DNA from: Desulfobacca acetoxidans
GTDB taxonomy: Bacteria; Desulfobacterota; Desulfobaccia; Desulfobaccales; 0-14-0-80-60-11
Assembly: GCA_022736495.1 (NCBI GenBank)
Contig: DZCR01000002.1
Coordinates: forward strand, 23,117 to 87,116
Direction: 5' to 3'
DNA length: 64,000 nt
Shown: piece by piece, positions 26,384 to 35,729 of the stretch
How positions within the stretch are numbered: the stretch's first letter is position 1
Layout: each line of letters starts with the position of its first letter
Notes under the pieces: generated by a model
The model's database searches: none
What the model was told of the DNA's origin: nothing
What the model saw: only the letters and a program-made list of their open reading frames with translations
Made by a program: the position numbers and the translations under genes

Positions 26384-29098
26384 TCAGTCGTTAGCTGCCT
26401 CCACGGCACACCCCGGCCGCAGGCCGCCTCCCTGAAGGGCCATTTCGACCCGATAAGTCCCCCCCTCGGCATCTTTCTGCCTGGAAAAGCCCAAACGTCT
26501 CACCATCTCCAGCATCGGCTGGTTCTGGGCCAAGACGTCACCGTGGAGGAGTTTGACGCCCTGCTCCCGGGCAATCTCCGTTATCCGCTCTACCAGTTTG
26601 GGCCCCAGACCTTTGCCCTGCCAGGGATCACCCACGATCACCGCAAATTCCGCAGTGGACCGGTCCGTGGCCATGACCATGCGGCTCACTCCCATCATGA
26701 TCTCGGGACCCGGCGGCTGACCAATGGCCATCAGGCCCAACTCTCGATCGTAATCATTCTGGGTGAAGCGAATGAGCATTTCATGGGTCCACTTTTTAAT
26801 CAGCTTGAAATAGCGAAAGAAAATAGTCTCTTCCGAACACTTGCTGAGAAAATCGGATACCATGGGTTCGTCTTCCGGTTTCATGGGGCGCAGCAACACC
26901 GGGGTGCCGTCCCGGAGCATCCAATCGCTTTCAAACTGGTTGGGATAAGGGGCGATGATAAGATGGCGCGGCGGCGGGACATCCGTGGGGCTAACAATGA
27001 GGCGGGCATCCACCGCAACAAAGCGCCCCTCAATGACCAACAAGGGATTGATATCCAGTTCCACGATCTCCGGAAAATCCGTCACCAGTTGGGAAATCCG
27101 CACCAGGATCTCCGCCAGCTTATCCAGGTCGGCGGGAGGGGTGTTGCGATAGCCTTTGAGCACCCGAAAAACCCGGGGTTTTTCTATCAACCGTCGGGCC
27201 AGGAGCGGGTTCATAGGGGGGAGGTCCACCGCCGAATCCTCCAGCACCTCGGTCAAGACCCCACCGGCCCCGAAGAGGATGAGGGGGCCAAAATCCGGGT
27301 CCCGTTTGCTGCCGATGATTAGTTCGCAAATGGGGCTCTTTTCCTGGGTCTGAACCGTCACCCCCAAAATATTGGCCTCCGGGTTGGAAGCCCTGACCGC
27401 GGTGATGATTTCTTCGTAGGCGGCTATAACCTCTTTTTCGTTCTGGAGGTTGAAGCGCATACCGCCCACTTCGGACTTGTGGCTGACCTCCGGAGAATTT
27501 ATCTTCAGCGCCACCGGGAAGCCGATGGCCTGGGCCACCTTGGCGGCGTCGGCCCCGGAGGACGCCGCCACCGTGGGGTTCACCGGGATGCCATAGGCGC
27601 TCAAGATGGCCTTTGCTTCCAGTTCCGTCAGCACCCCCCCCGGGCGCTCCAGGCACTGGCAGAGAAACGTCCGGGCCTGCCGGGTGTTGACACTCACGTC
27701 TTGGGTCAGCCGGGGCGGGGTCTCTTGGAGGAGTTCCAAGTGCCGGGTATAGAAATACATTTCCATGAAGGTGTCCACGGCCTGCTCCGGGGTCTCAAAG
27801 GTTGGGACGCCGGCATCGTTGAGGATCTGGACTCCGGCCTCCACGTCGGCGCCCCCCATCCACACCGCAAAAACCGGCCGGCCCTTGCCCCCGATCTCCG
27901 GCGCTACCGCCCGGGCTACCCCGGTAGGGTCGGTCAGAGCCTGGGGGGATAAAATGATCACCAAACCCGAGAGCTCGGGGGCCGCCATTCCCACCTGCAC
28001 CGCCCTAAGGTAGCGTTCCGGCGAGGCGTCCCCCAGGATGTCGATGGGGTTATTCCGGCTCCAGTGGGACGGCAGGAATTCATCCAGCTTTGTGAGGGTC
28101 TCCGGGGTCAGGGTTGCCGGCTCCAGGTTCCAGCGTCCCAGGGCATCCACCGCCATGACCCCCGGAGCCCCGGCGTTGCTGATGATTCCCAGATTCCCGC
28201 CGACGGGGCGCTTCACCTTTCCCAGGGCCTCGGCGCAGTCGAAAAGCTGCCCTATGGTGTCCACCCGGATGATCCCAGCCCGGCGAAACGCAGCATTGTA
28301 CGCCCGGTCCGCGCCAGCCATGGCGCCGGTGTGGGAGGCCGCAGCCTGGGCCCCCGCCCGGCTGCGCCCAGCTTTAATCACTATAATGGGTTTGATCCGG
28401 GACACGGAGCGGGCGGCGCTCATAAATTTGCGATGCTGGGTCAGGTTCTCCATGTACATGACGATGCTCCGGGCCCTCTCTTCGTTGCCCAGATAATCGA
28501 TCAGGTCGCCGAAATCCACGTCCGCCATGGAACCCGTGCTGATGAAGTGGCTGAAGCCGATCTTCTTGGGGATGGCCCAGCCCAGAATGGAACTGCACAG
28601 GGCGCCGCTCTGCGAGATGAAGGCCAGGTTACCTGCTTGGGCGCAATGAGGTGCAAAACTGGCGTGCAACTTGGAGGATGGACAGAGGAGACCCATGCTG
28701 TTGGGCCCCAAATAGCGAATCCCGGCTTTTTGCGCTTCGGCTTTGATGGCCGCTTCGATTTCTTTGCCAGGCATTCCCGTTTCCTTGCCGCCCGCGGAGA
28801 TGATAATTGCGGCGTGAATCCCGGCTTCCCCGCACTCCCGCAAGGCCGACGCCACCTCCCTGATGGGAATGGCAATAATGGCCAGATCGATGGGCGCCTT
28901 GATTTCAGTAACGATCGGGTACGCACGAAGTCCCTGGACTTCCTGATACTTACGGTTAACCGGATAGATTGCGCCCGGAAACTCGTCCTTGAGGAGATTG
29001 CGCAACAAAGCCTGTCCAATGGTCTGGTCCTTCTCGCTGGCGCCGATCACCGCCACCGACTCCGGTTTGAAAAATACGTCCAGGGAAGACTTGCGCAT
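26384..29098 (-). CDS. NDP-forming acyl-CoA ligase fused to GNAT acetyltransferase (Pat-like)
   Basis: 904 residues. CoA-binding domain (about 1-130, SVAVIGASEKDQTIGQALL), succinyl-CoA-ligase-like domain with SHTGAMAG (His256, the position of the phospho-histidine in ADP-forming acetyl-CoA synthetases), ATP-grasp domain (about 480-700, ELDINPLLV) and a C-terminal GNAT domain (about 745-895, WQGKGLGPKLVERI). Same architecture as PatZ/Pat protein lysine acetyltransferases, which control acetyl-CoA synthetase. Retention of the SHTG histidine leaves ligase activity possible. Starts four bases after the methyltransferase-like gene. Confidence 0.92.
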   Translation of the reverse strand: MRKSSLDVFFKPESVAVIGASEKDQTIGQALLRNLLKDEFPGAIYPVNRKYQEVQGLRAYPIVTEIKAPIDLAIIAIPIREVASALRECGEAGIHAAIIISAGGKETGMPGKEIEAAIKAEAQKAGIRYLGPNSMGLLCPSSKLHASFAPHCAQAGNLAFISQSGALCSSILGWAIPKKIGFSHFISTGSMADVDFGDLIDYLGNEERARSIVMYMENLTQHRKFMSAARSVSRIKPIIVIKAGRSRAGAQAAASHTGAMAGADRAYNAAFRRAGIIRVDTIGQLFDCAEALGKVKRPVGGNLGIISNAGAPGVMAVDALGRWNLEPATLTPETLTKLDEFLPSHWSRNNPIDILGDASPERYLRAVQVGMAAPELSGLVIILSPQALTDPTGVARAVAPEIGGKGRPVFAVWMGGADVEAGVQILNDAGVPTFETPEQAVDTFMEMYFYTRHLELLQETPPRLTQDVSVNTRQARTFLCQCLERPGGVLTELEAKAILSAYGIPVNPTVAASSGADAAKVAQAIGFPVALKINSPEVSHKSEVGGMRFNLQNEKEVIAAYEEIITAVRASNPEANILGVTVQTQEKSPICELIIGSKRDPDFGPLILFGAGGVLTEVLEDSAVDLPPMNPLLARRLIEKPRVFRVLKGYRNTPPADLDKLAEILVRISQLVTDFPEIVELDINPLLVIEGRFVAVDARLIVSPTDVPPPRHLIIAPYPNQFESDWMLRDGTPVLLRPMKPEDEPMVSDFLSKCSEETIFFRYFKLIKKWTHEMLIRFTQNDYDRELGLMAIGQPPGPEIMMGVSRMVMATDRSTAEFAVIVGDPWQGKGLGPKLVERITEIAREQGVKLLHGDVLAQNQPMLEMVRRLGFSRQKDAEGGTYRVEMALQGGGLRPGCAVEAAND

Positions 29099-29102
29099 GA
29101 GA

Positions 29103-29882
29103 TCATCCTTTGTCTATTCTGGCAGGGCCAAGTGAGGGCCGTGGCGGCCCTGGGGGTTTCTGTCCACCGCCATAAAAGACGGTCACCCGGTGGTTTAGAC
29201 TGCCGGTGCGTCCCCGGCCATAGCGGGACAAAACCGGAGACCACCGATGCGGCAAGGCCTGCCAATCCTCCCGGGCTCCGGTGGCGCCGCCCTCTGTTTC
29301 ACCCACTAAAATAAGATAATGCAGAAATGGCAATTGGCAAATACCGGCCACGGATTGTCCCGGTGGCGGCCAGGCATAGACCACCACCTCCGGCTTAAAT
29401 TCCCGAATCGCGACCAAGGCGTCGCCTTGCTCCACTGCGGAATAGATCGGCAGCCCCGAGACGAACTCTCCGTCACCCCTGTCTATGGCTAGAAATTTGA
29501 TGCCCGCGCCGGTGCAAAGGGGTGTCAGGGCCGCGCTGAGATAGCCTCGTCCAGCCCCCGCTTCCAGGAGCCGGGTTACCCTTAAAAATTTCAGGTAACG
29601 CATAAGGGCCCTAACCCACTCCCGGGACGGGAAGAAATAGACCCCGGCGGCCTGGGACAAGGCCATCAGCCAGGCCGCCTCATCCGGCACCCGGCTTATG
29701 AGCTCCCGCCAGCGGGCCTCGGGCAGCAGATAATCCAGGGGACCTTCACCCGGTAGCGGCAGCCGCACCAAATCCCGGGCGAAGCGCTCGAAAGCCTGCT
29801 GTTCCCGAAAACTCACCCCTGGATACACGATCCCACTCTCCTGGCCCCAAGGCAGGCTGCCTGGATTTGATTCAAGGGTCAC
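29103..29882 (-). CDS. Methyltransferase-like protein of unknown function
   Basis: 259 residues. LLEAGAGRGYLSAALTPL is a class I SAM-binding motif; LAIDRGDGE and EVVVYAWPPPGQS fit motifs II and IV in a degenerate form. N-terminal 90 residues are helical. It starts the operon, four bases before the ligase/acetyltransferase. The proline-rich C-terminal tail is probably disordered. Whether it really methylates is unproven. Confidence 0.6.
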   Translation of the reverse strand: MTLESNPGSLPWGQESGIVYPGVSFREQQAFERFARDLVRLPLPGEGPLDYLLPEARWRELISRVPDEAAWLMALSQAAGVYFFPSREWVRALMRYLKFLRVTRLLEAGAGRGYLSAALTPLCTGAGIKFLAIDRGDGEFVSGLPIYSAVEQGDALVAIREFKPEVVVYAWPPPGQSVAGICQLPFLHYLILVGETEGGATGAREDWQALPHRWSPVLSRYGRGRTGSLNHRVTVFYGGGQKPPGPPRPSLGPARIDKG

Positions 29883-30206
29883 TTGCCCCGCGTATTTTAT
29901 ATCAGATAGAAAGTATCACGGAATTTCGTCAGAGGGCTCACGCGGTTCAGTTCGAAATGAGTCCACGCAGGGAAGCCATGAATTATTAGTGTTTGGGGTA
30001 GCTACGGTTCCCCTCTTTTTTTCGGGAGCACTATTTTGTTCTATCCCTTGATTTGCCGGGGTTTCCCGACTGCTCCCGCCCCACCTCCAATTTTTGCCAA
30101 GTGTTAAAATTGGGTCATCTTAATCAGCCAAAGCCGCAATTTTCTCCAAACTCCAGAGGTGGTTGGGACCCAGCTCCATTGATGCACTACCGTCCCGCTC
30201 TTTCCC
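29883..30206. other. Intergenic, no gene recognised
   Basis: About 320 bases between ntrX (ending at 30207) and the methyltransferase-like gene, both on the minus strand. It must hold the promoter for the ligase operon; I see AT-rich stretches near 29890-29915 but no clear -35/-10 pair, and no T-tailed hairpin for ntrX. Confidence 0.4.
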
Positions 30207-31583
30207 CTATTTCCCCGGCTCTAAACCGTAGCTCTTCAGTTTGCGGTAAAGGTGGGAGCGTTCCAAGCCTATCTTTTCCGCCAACAGACTGACGTTGCCC
30301 CGGCATTCCTCCAGTTTGCGCCGCAGGAACTGCTTTTCAAAGAGGGCCCGGGCCTCCCGGAAGGAGGGCACCTGGAGAAATGGGTCGATGAATTCGCCCT
30401 CGCCGCCCTCCTCAGGCCCGGAGCCCGGAGCGTTGAAGGGCAGGTCGTCCAGGTCGATAACCGGTTTGGGGCTCATGATGGCCAGGCGCCAGACAAAATT
30501 TTTCAACTCCCGGACGTTGCCCGGCCAGGGCTGGGCGGCCAATGCCTCCAGGGCCTGAGGGCTGAAGGTCTTAGCCGGGGCGTTTTCCTCCCGGGCCAGT
30601 TCCTTGAGGAAGTGGGTGGCCAACAACGGAATGTCTTCCCGACGCTCTCTTAAGGGCGGGACAATGAGGGGGATGACGTTGATCCGATGGTAAAGGTCTT
30701 CCCGGAAAGCTCCCCGGGCAATCTCCTCTTCTAGATTTTTGTTGGTCGCGGCCACGATGCGCACATCCACCTGGATAGGACGATGGCCCCCCACCCGCTC
30801 GAACCGCTGTTCCTCCAAGATGCGCAAGATCTTGGCCTGGGTCTTCAGACTCATATCGCCAATTTCATCCAAAAAGAGGGTGCCTTCGTGAGCCAGATCG
30901 AATTTGCCCCGGTGGCGGTCGGTGGCCCCGGTAAAGGCCCCTCGCTCGTGGCCGAAAAGCTCGCTTTCGATAAGGTCTTCGGGGATGGCGGCGCAGTTGA
31001 CCTCCACAAACGTCCGGTGGGACCGCCGGCTGTAAGCATGGAGGGCCCGGGCCACCAATTCCTTGCCGGTGCCGTTTTCGCCGGTGATGAGCACGCTGGC
31101 GTTGGTGGGCGCCACCAGATTCAGGGCCTCCCGCAGCTTGCCGATGGGCTCGCTCTTGCCGATAATTTCCCGAACCGGACCCGTCTGTTGCCGAAGCCGC
31201 CGGTTTTCCTCGGACAGGCGCGCCAGTTCCAGGCCGTTGCGCACCGTCAGGAGAATCTTGTCGGCGTGGGGCGGCTTTTCGATAAAGTCATAGGCCCCCA
31301 GGCGGGTGGCCCTGACTGCGTTCTCCACCGAACCGTAGGCGGAAATCATCACCACCGGCAGAGAGGGATAGCGGTGCTTCAACTCCTGGAGCACATCCAG
31401 GCCGTCTATCCCCGGCAAGGCGATGTCCAGCAGCACCAGGTCCGGGGTCTGCTCGCCCACCAGTTTTAGGGCGGTCTCCCCGTCCGGAGCGGTGAGCACC
31501 TCGAAACCCTCGTCCTGGAGGATGCCCGAGACCGCCTTGAGGATCTGGGACTCGTCGTCAACTACCAGCAGCGTTCCCGACAT
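30207..31583 (-). CDS. ntrX: Sigma-54-dependent response regulator, NtrX-like
   Basis: 458 residues from ATG 31583. Receiver domain with phosphorylatable Asp53 (VLLDIALPG), AAA+ domain with Walker A GENGTGKE, the sigma-54 contact motif GAFTGA and the PWPGNVRELKN segment, and a C-terminal Fis-type helix-turn-helix (NVSLLAEKIGLERSHLYRKL). The start lies 26 bases inside the end of the ntrY-like gene, so the pair is coupled. Activates sigma-54 promoters; the signal is probably nitrogen or redox related by analogy. Confidence 0.93.
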   Translation of the reverse strand: MSGTLLVVDDESQILKAVSGILQDEGFEVLTAPDGETALKLVGEQTPDLVLLDIALPGIDGLDVLQELKHRYPSLPVVMISAYGSVENAVRATRLGAYDFIEKPPHADKILLTVRNGLELARLSEENRRLRQQTGPVREIIGKSEPIGKLREALNLVAPTNASVLITGENGTGKELVARALHAYSRRSHRTFVEVNCAAIPEDLIESELFGHERGAFTGATDRHRGKFDLAHEGTLFLDEIGDMSLKTQAKILRILEEQRFERVGGHRPIQVDVRIVAATNKNLEEEIARGAFREDLYHRINVIPLIVPPLRERREDIPLLATHFLKELAREENAPAKTFSPQALEALAAQPWPGNVRELKNFVWRLAIMSPKPVIDLDDLPFNAPGSGPEEGGEGEFIDPFLQVPSFREARALFEKQFLRRKLEECRGNVSLLAEKIGLERSHLYRKLKSYGLEPGK

Positions 31584-33819
31584 ATTCAGCCCTGTGTATG
31601 GGAATATCGATGATAAACCTGGTGCCCCGGGGCACGTTATCCTCCACCCGGAGGAAACCCTGATGCTCCGAGACGATGGAATTGACAATGGGCAGACCCA
31701 GGCCGGTGCCGCCCCGCTTGGTGGAGAAGTAAGGCTCGAAGATCCTGATCTTGTCCCGGTCCGGGATGCCAACGCCGGTATCGGCCACGATGAGTTCCAC
31801 CCGGTCTTGAGACAGGTCTCCCTTAACCGACACGGTGATGGCGCCGCTCTTCGGGATGGCGGCCAGGGAATTATCCAACAGGTTAAGGAGCATCCGCTTG
31901 ACCTGTTCCCGGTCCAGGAGCAAGGAGGGGAGGTTCGGGTCAGGCTGGAAATCCAGGGTGATGCGCGGCTGGACCTCTCGGTAAAGAAGCAGGGTTTCTT
32001 GGATCAGGGCGTTGAGGTCCTGGGGGGACAGCGTCAAATGGGGCAGCCGGGAAAACCGGGCAAATTCGTTAACGAGGTTCTTGAGCTCATCCACCTGGTT
32101 GATGATGATCTGGGTGCATTCCCCAAAGATCTGGTCGTCTGCGCCCAGATGGCCGCTGAAGCGGCGTTGCAGGCGTTGGGCCGCCAATTTGATGGGCGTC
32201 AGCGGGTTTTTCACTTCGTGGGCGATTCTACGGGCCACCTCCCGCCAAGCCGCCAGCCTCTGGGCCCTTTCCAACTCGGTCAAGTCCTCGAAGACCAGCA
32301 CTACTCCCAGGTCCCGACCCGCTTCATCTTTGAGCACCGTGGCTTTTACCAAAAGATAGAGGGTCTGGTCCGGCAAAACCAGGTGCAGGGGCTTTTCCAC
32401 CATGCCCCGGGGTGACTTGTGGGCCGCAGCCACCACTTCGGCCATACGGTTGTACTCCCCGGAGGGCAAGAGCACCCGCCCATCCTGGCCCAGAACGTTT
32501 TCCCGCTTGACTCGGAGCATCTGCGCGGCGGAATCGTTAATACTGGTCACTCGCCCGTCGGCGTCGATGCCAATCACCCCCGCGGCCACGTTTTTCAAAA
32601 GGATTTCCATGTCCCGCTTTTGGGTGGAAATCAAGGCGTGGCTGTCGCTCAGCTGCCGGTAGGTCGCGGCCAACTGCGCCTGGCTCTGCTGCAAGTCATG
32701 GGTCATCTTGTTAAAGGATTGCACCAGGAAGCCGATTTCATCCCGACCCTCTTCATTGATATGGATATCATAATTTCCCCCGGCCACCTTGACGGTGCCT
32801 TCGGCCAACTGGCGGATGGGGGTCGTGATCTCCCGGGCCATGTAAAAAGCCAGCCAGATCGCAGCCATGATGGCGATAAGGGTGACGATGATCAGGGTCA
32901 GGTAATGGCTCACCTTGACGGGACTGAAGAGCAGGTGTCGCCGGCGCAGATCCTGAAGACTCTTGGCCGCGGTGGCAATCTGGAGGAGTTGGGCCTGGGG
33001 AATGAGTTGGCGCACCACCACATACCCTTCCAGGGAACCTTCGGCATCCTGGAAGGGCACCGACAAGGTCAAGAGTTCTCCCTTAGGAATGACCTGGCGG
33101 ATGATCTTTTCCGGGGTCGGCACGGCCAGATCACTATCCGGCGCGATATTAGGCGGCAAGCGTTCCAGGTCCGGGGCGAAGCTCGCAGCTACCACTCCTC
33201 CTTTGAGATTAAGTATCTCCAGGCTCGATAGGTGGAAGACCTCCCGGTGTACGGTCAGAAAATCCTCCAGAGCGAAGCGATCCCCCCGATTTAAGTCCGC
33301 CCGATTGGTGAGATCCAGACTTACCAATCGGGCGCAGGCAAGGAGCTTGCCCTTCAGTTGCTGGCCCACTTCGCGGTTTACCGCTAAGGCTTGGTCCAAG
33401 GACTGCTCCACCTGGCGATCCCAGGAGTAATCCACCCGGCTGGAAATCAGTTGCCAGGCCATGAAAAAGAGAAACATAGTGGGCAGCAGGGTCAGGGTAA
33501 TAAAGGTCAGGACCAGCCGGGTGCGCAGGCGAGAGCCAAATACCTTGCGTCTCCTTTCCAAAAAAAGCTTGGAAAGATGACGAAAAATAAGAAAAGTAAA
33601 GAGCAGGAGCAAAAAGGTGTTTAAATTGAGTAGTCCGAAGGCCAGAAGACTGCCGGTCACCGGCTGGCCGCCCCGGTGTACCAAGTGAATCTCCACAGAG
33701 GTGATGGCCACCACCAGAACTAGCAAGATGGCGATGAGGATGCGTTCCCGGCGGCGTTTGCGCTGTTCAGGCTGGAGCACAGTTCCGAGGTTAGGTGAGC
33801 GCTTACGGAGCATGAGCAT
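31558..33819 (-). CDS. ntrY: Membrane histidine kinase, NtrY-like
   Basis: 753 residues. N-terminal membrane helices (about 25-120), extracytoplasmic sensor region, membrane helix near 300-325, HAMP (EITTPIRQLAEGTVKVAGGN), PAS (about 395-510), phospho-acceptor in RRIAHEVKNPLTPIKLAAQR and a C-terminal HATPase domain with N, G1 (DTGVGIP) and G2 (GGTGLGL) boxes. Arrangement matches NtrY. Overlaps both the upstream kinase gene and the downstream ntrX. Confidence 0.9.
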   Translation of the reverse strand: MLMLRKRSPNLGTVLQPEQRKRRRERILIAILLVLVVAITSVEIHLVHRGGQPVTGSLLAFGLLNLNTFLLLLFTFLIFRHLSKLFLERRRKVFGSRLRTRLVLTFITLTLLPTMFLFFMAWQLISSRVDYSWDRQVEQSLDQALAVNREVGQQLKGKLLACARLVSLDLTNRADLNRGDRFALEDFLTVHREVFHLSSLEILNLKGGVVAASFAPDLERLPPNIAPDSDLAVPTPEKIIRQVIPKGELLTLSVPFQDAEGSLEGYVVVRQLIPQAQLLQIATAAKSLQDLRRRHLLFSPVKVSHYLTLIIVTLIAIMAAIWLAFYMAREITTPIRQLAEGTVKVAGGNYDIHINEEGRDEIGFLVQSFNKMTHDLQQSQAQLAATYRQLSDSHALISTQKRDMEILLKNVAAGVIGIDADGRVTSINDSAAQMLRVKRENVLGQDGRVLLPSGEYNRMAEVVAAAHKSPRGMVEKPLHLVLPDQTLYLLVKATVLKDEAGRDLGVVLVFEDLTELERAQRLAAWREVARRIAHEVKNPLTPIKLAAQRLQRRFSGHLGADDQIFGECTQIIINQVDELKNLVNEFARFSRLPHLTLSPQDLNALIQETLLLYREVQPRITLDFQPDPNLPSLLLDREQVKRMLLNLLDNSLAAIPKSGAITVSVKGDLSQDRVELIVADTGVGIPDRDKIRIFEPYFSTKRGGTGLGLPIVNSIVSEHQGFLRVEDNVPRGTRFIIDIPIHRAEYVGNAAGS

Positions 33820-35635
33820 CTTTTTGCGGCAATTTTACCGTGAAGGTGCTACCGGCTCCGGCGGTGCTATCCACGGTAGTAGCGCCGCGATGGTCGGTGA
33901 TAATTTTGTTGATCACCGCCAATCCCAAGCCGGTGCCCTTATCCTTGGTCGTATAAAAAGGGTTGAAGATCTTTTCCAGCACGTCCTCGGACATCCCCTT
34001 GCCCGTATCCTGTATGGCGAACCATACCTGACCGTCCCGGGCTCCGGAGCTCAAGGTAATTTTGCCTTGGCCTTCCGTGGCCTCCACGGCATTCTTGACC
34101 AGGTTGACCAGCACCTGCTTGATCTGGTTGGGATCGACTTCCACGGGTGGCAGGTTCGGGTTCAACTGCTCTTCCAGAACCACCCCCTTTTCCTGGATGG
34201 AGTCTCCCATCAAGGCCACCACATCCATAATCACATCGTTGATATTGATTTCCTGTTTGCTGGGTAGGGCAGGACGCAAGAAATCCCGCAGCTCCCCTAG
34301 AAAAGATTCCAGGCGTTTCACTTCATTCTGAATGATCCGCAGCTTCTCCTGGCAAGTCGGGTCCTCGGTAAGACGGCGTTCCACCTGGTGGGCCATCCCC
34401 CCGATGACCATCAGGGGATTCTTGATCTCATGGCTGACATAAGCCGCAGCCTCCCCCACCGCAGCAAAACGTTCCGAGCGTAAAAGGCGCTCATGGGACT
34501 CACGCAACTCCTCGGTCTTCAACTCCACCTGGCGAGCCAGACTTTTGTTCCAGTAGTAAGCAGTGCCGATGAGGGCGCCTGAGGCCACCAGCACTGCGAT
34601 GAAGAAGAGGGCCACCAGGAACAATTCCTGGTGCAGGACCTGCCCCACGCTTCCGGACACTTCCGCCACCGGGGCCACCACCGCCACGCCCCAGAGATTG
34701 TGCTGGGGGGCCTGGACTTGGGTAACACCGGTGATCAGGCCCTTATCAAACCTGATGGGAGTGTAGGCCACCAGTTTGGGAGTTTTCCCCAGGTGCTTGC
34801 GGTGCCACCCGGAGGTATATTTGCCCACACCCTCCTTGCCGGCCAGCATGTCAGCCTGAATTTCCCGGAGACCCTGAAAGGTGATATCGGGAGTGCGCTC
34901 CTGGCGGACTTTGATGGCATTCTTACCGATGAAGCTTTTCTCATAGTGGGCCAGAAAAACACCGTCCTGGTCGATGATCCAGGCGTAGCCGGTCTGCCCG
35001 GATTTGACATCGGCAGTAGCTTTTTCGCAGATGAAAACGGGATTGATCAGGAACTCCAGAACCCCGGCTAATTGAGCATTAGGGCCCGGCCAATAGAGGG
35101 GAGTCAAAAAGCGCATAACCCTACGGCCTCTCCAGGGGGCGTCGGGGTAAACGAAGGTTGCGCTGAGAAACAGTTTGCCGCGGTGAGGCGGATCATGGGC
35201 CCAAGCAAGAAGGCTGGGCGGCAGTGTCAGGTTACCGGGTTTGGGAGCATTGGGGGCGGTGCTGAAGACCCGGACTCCCACCCCCTCGGCATTGTAACGG
35301 TTTATTTCTAAGATGCCAAACCGTTGATGCCGGGCAAACCGTTCCCCCAAAGCTGCCTCCAACTCCCCGTTATCGGCTCTGTCAGCCTGGAACAGCCCGG
35401 CATAGCCCATCAGGGCATTTTCCAGGAAGTCGAAGTAAGATTCCACGTTGTCGGCGATTTTCCGGGCCAAAAACAACTGTTGCTGGTTGAATTGTTCCTC
35501 GAGGGTGACCTCGACTTTATGGTTGAGCTGTTGCCAGAAGGTGTAAAAAAGAATGGACAAGAGGGCGGCCCCGGCCACAATGACCACGATGGTCAGGCTC
35601 AGGCGAACAGCTCCCCGGGACCGGTTGGCTGGCAT
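33803..35635 (-). CDS. Membrane histidine kinase with Cache-like sensor
   Basis: 610 residues. Membrane helix about 10-30, long extracytoplasmic region (about 35-330) with a Cache-like pattern (TADVKSGQTGYAWIIDQDG), second membrane helix about 345-370, coiled linker, phospho-acceptor in YVSHEIKNPLMVIGG and HATPase (DTGKGMSEDV, KGTGLGLAV). No receiver of its own; overlaps the ntrY-like gene by 17 bases, so both kinases may feed the single NtrX regulator. Confidence 0.9.
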   Translation of the reverse strand: MPANRSRGAVRLSLTIVVIVAGAALLSILFYTFWQQLNHKVEVTLEEQFNQQQLFLARKIADNVESYFDFLENALMGYAGLFQADRADNGELEAALGERFARHQRFGILEINRYNAEGVGVRVFSTAPNAPKPGNLTLPPSLLAWAHDPPHRGKLFLSATFVYPDAPWRGRRVMRFLTPLYWPGPNAQLAGVLEFLINPVFICEKATADVKSGQTGYAWIIDQDGVFLAHYEKSFIGKNAIKVRQERTPDITFQGLREIQADMLAGKEGVGKYTSGWHRKHLGKTPKLVAYTPIRFDKGLITGVTQVQAPQHNLWGVAVVAPVAEVSGSVGQVLHQELFLVALFFIAVLVASGALIGTAYYWNKSLARQVELKTEELRESHERLLRSERFAAVGEAAAYVSHEIKNPLMVIGGMAHQVERRLTEDPTCQEKLRIIQNEVKRLESFLGELRDFLRPALPSKQEININDVIMDVVALMGDSIQEKGVVLEEQLNPNLPPVEVDPNQIKQVLVNLVKNAVEATEGQGKITLSSGARDGQVWFAIQDTGKGMSEDVLEKIFNPFYTTKDKGTGLGLAVINKIITDHRGATTVDSTAGAGSTFTVKLPQKDAHAP

Positions 35636-35729
35636 ATCTCATTAACCCCTTAATTTTGTTGAATCTATCACTTTTTCTCTGGGTTGACAAGGATTCTCCC
35701 CGGAAAAAGGCGCCCCAGCCTCAACGTCC

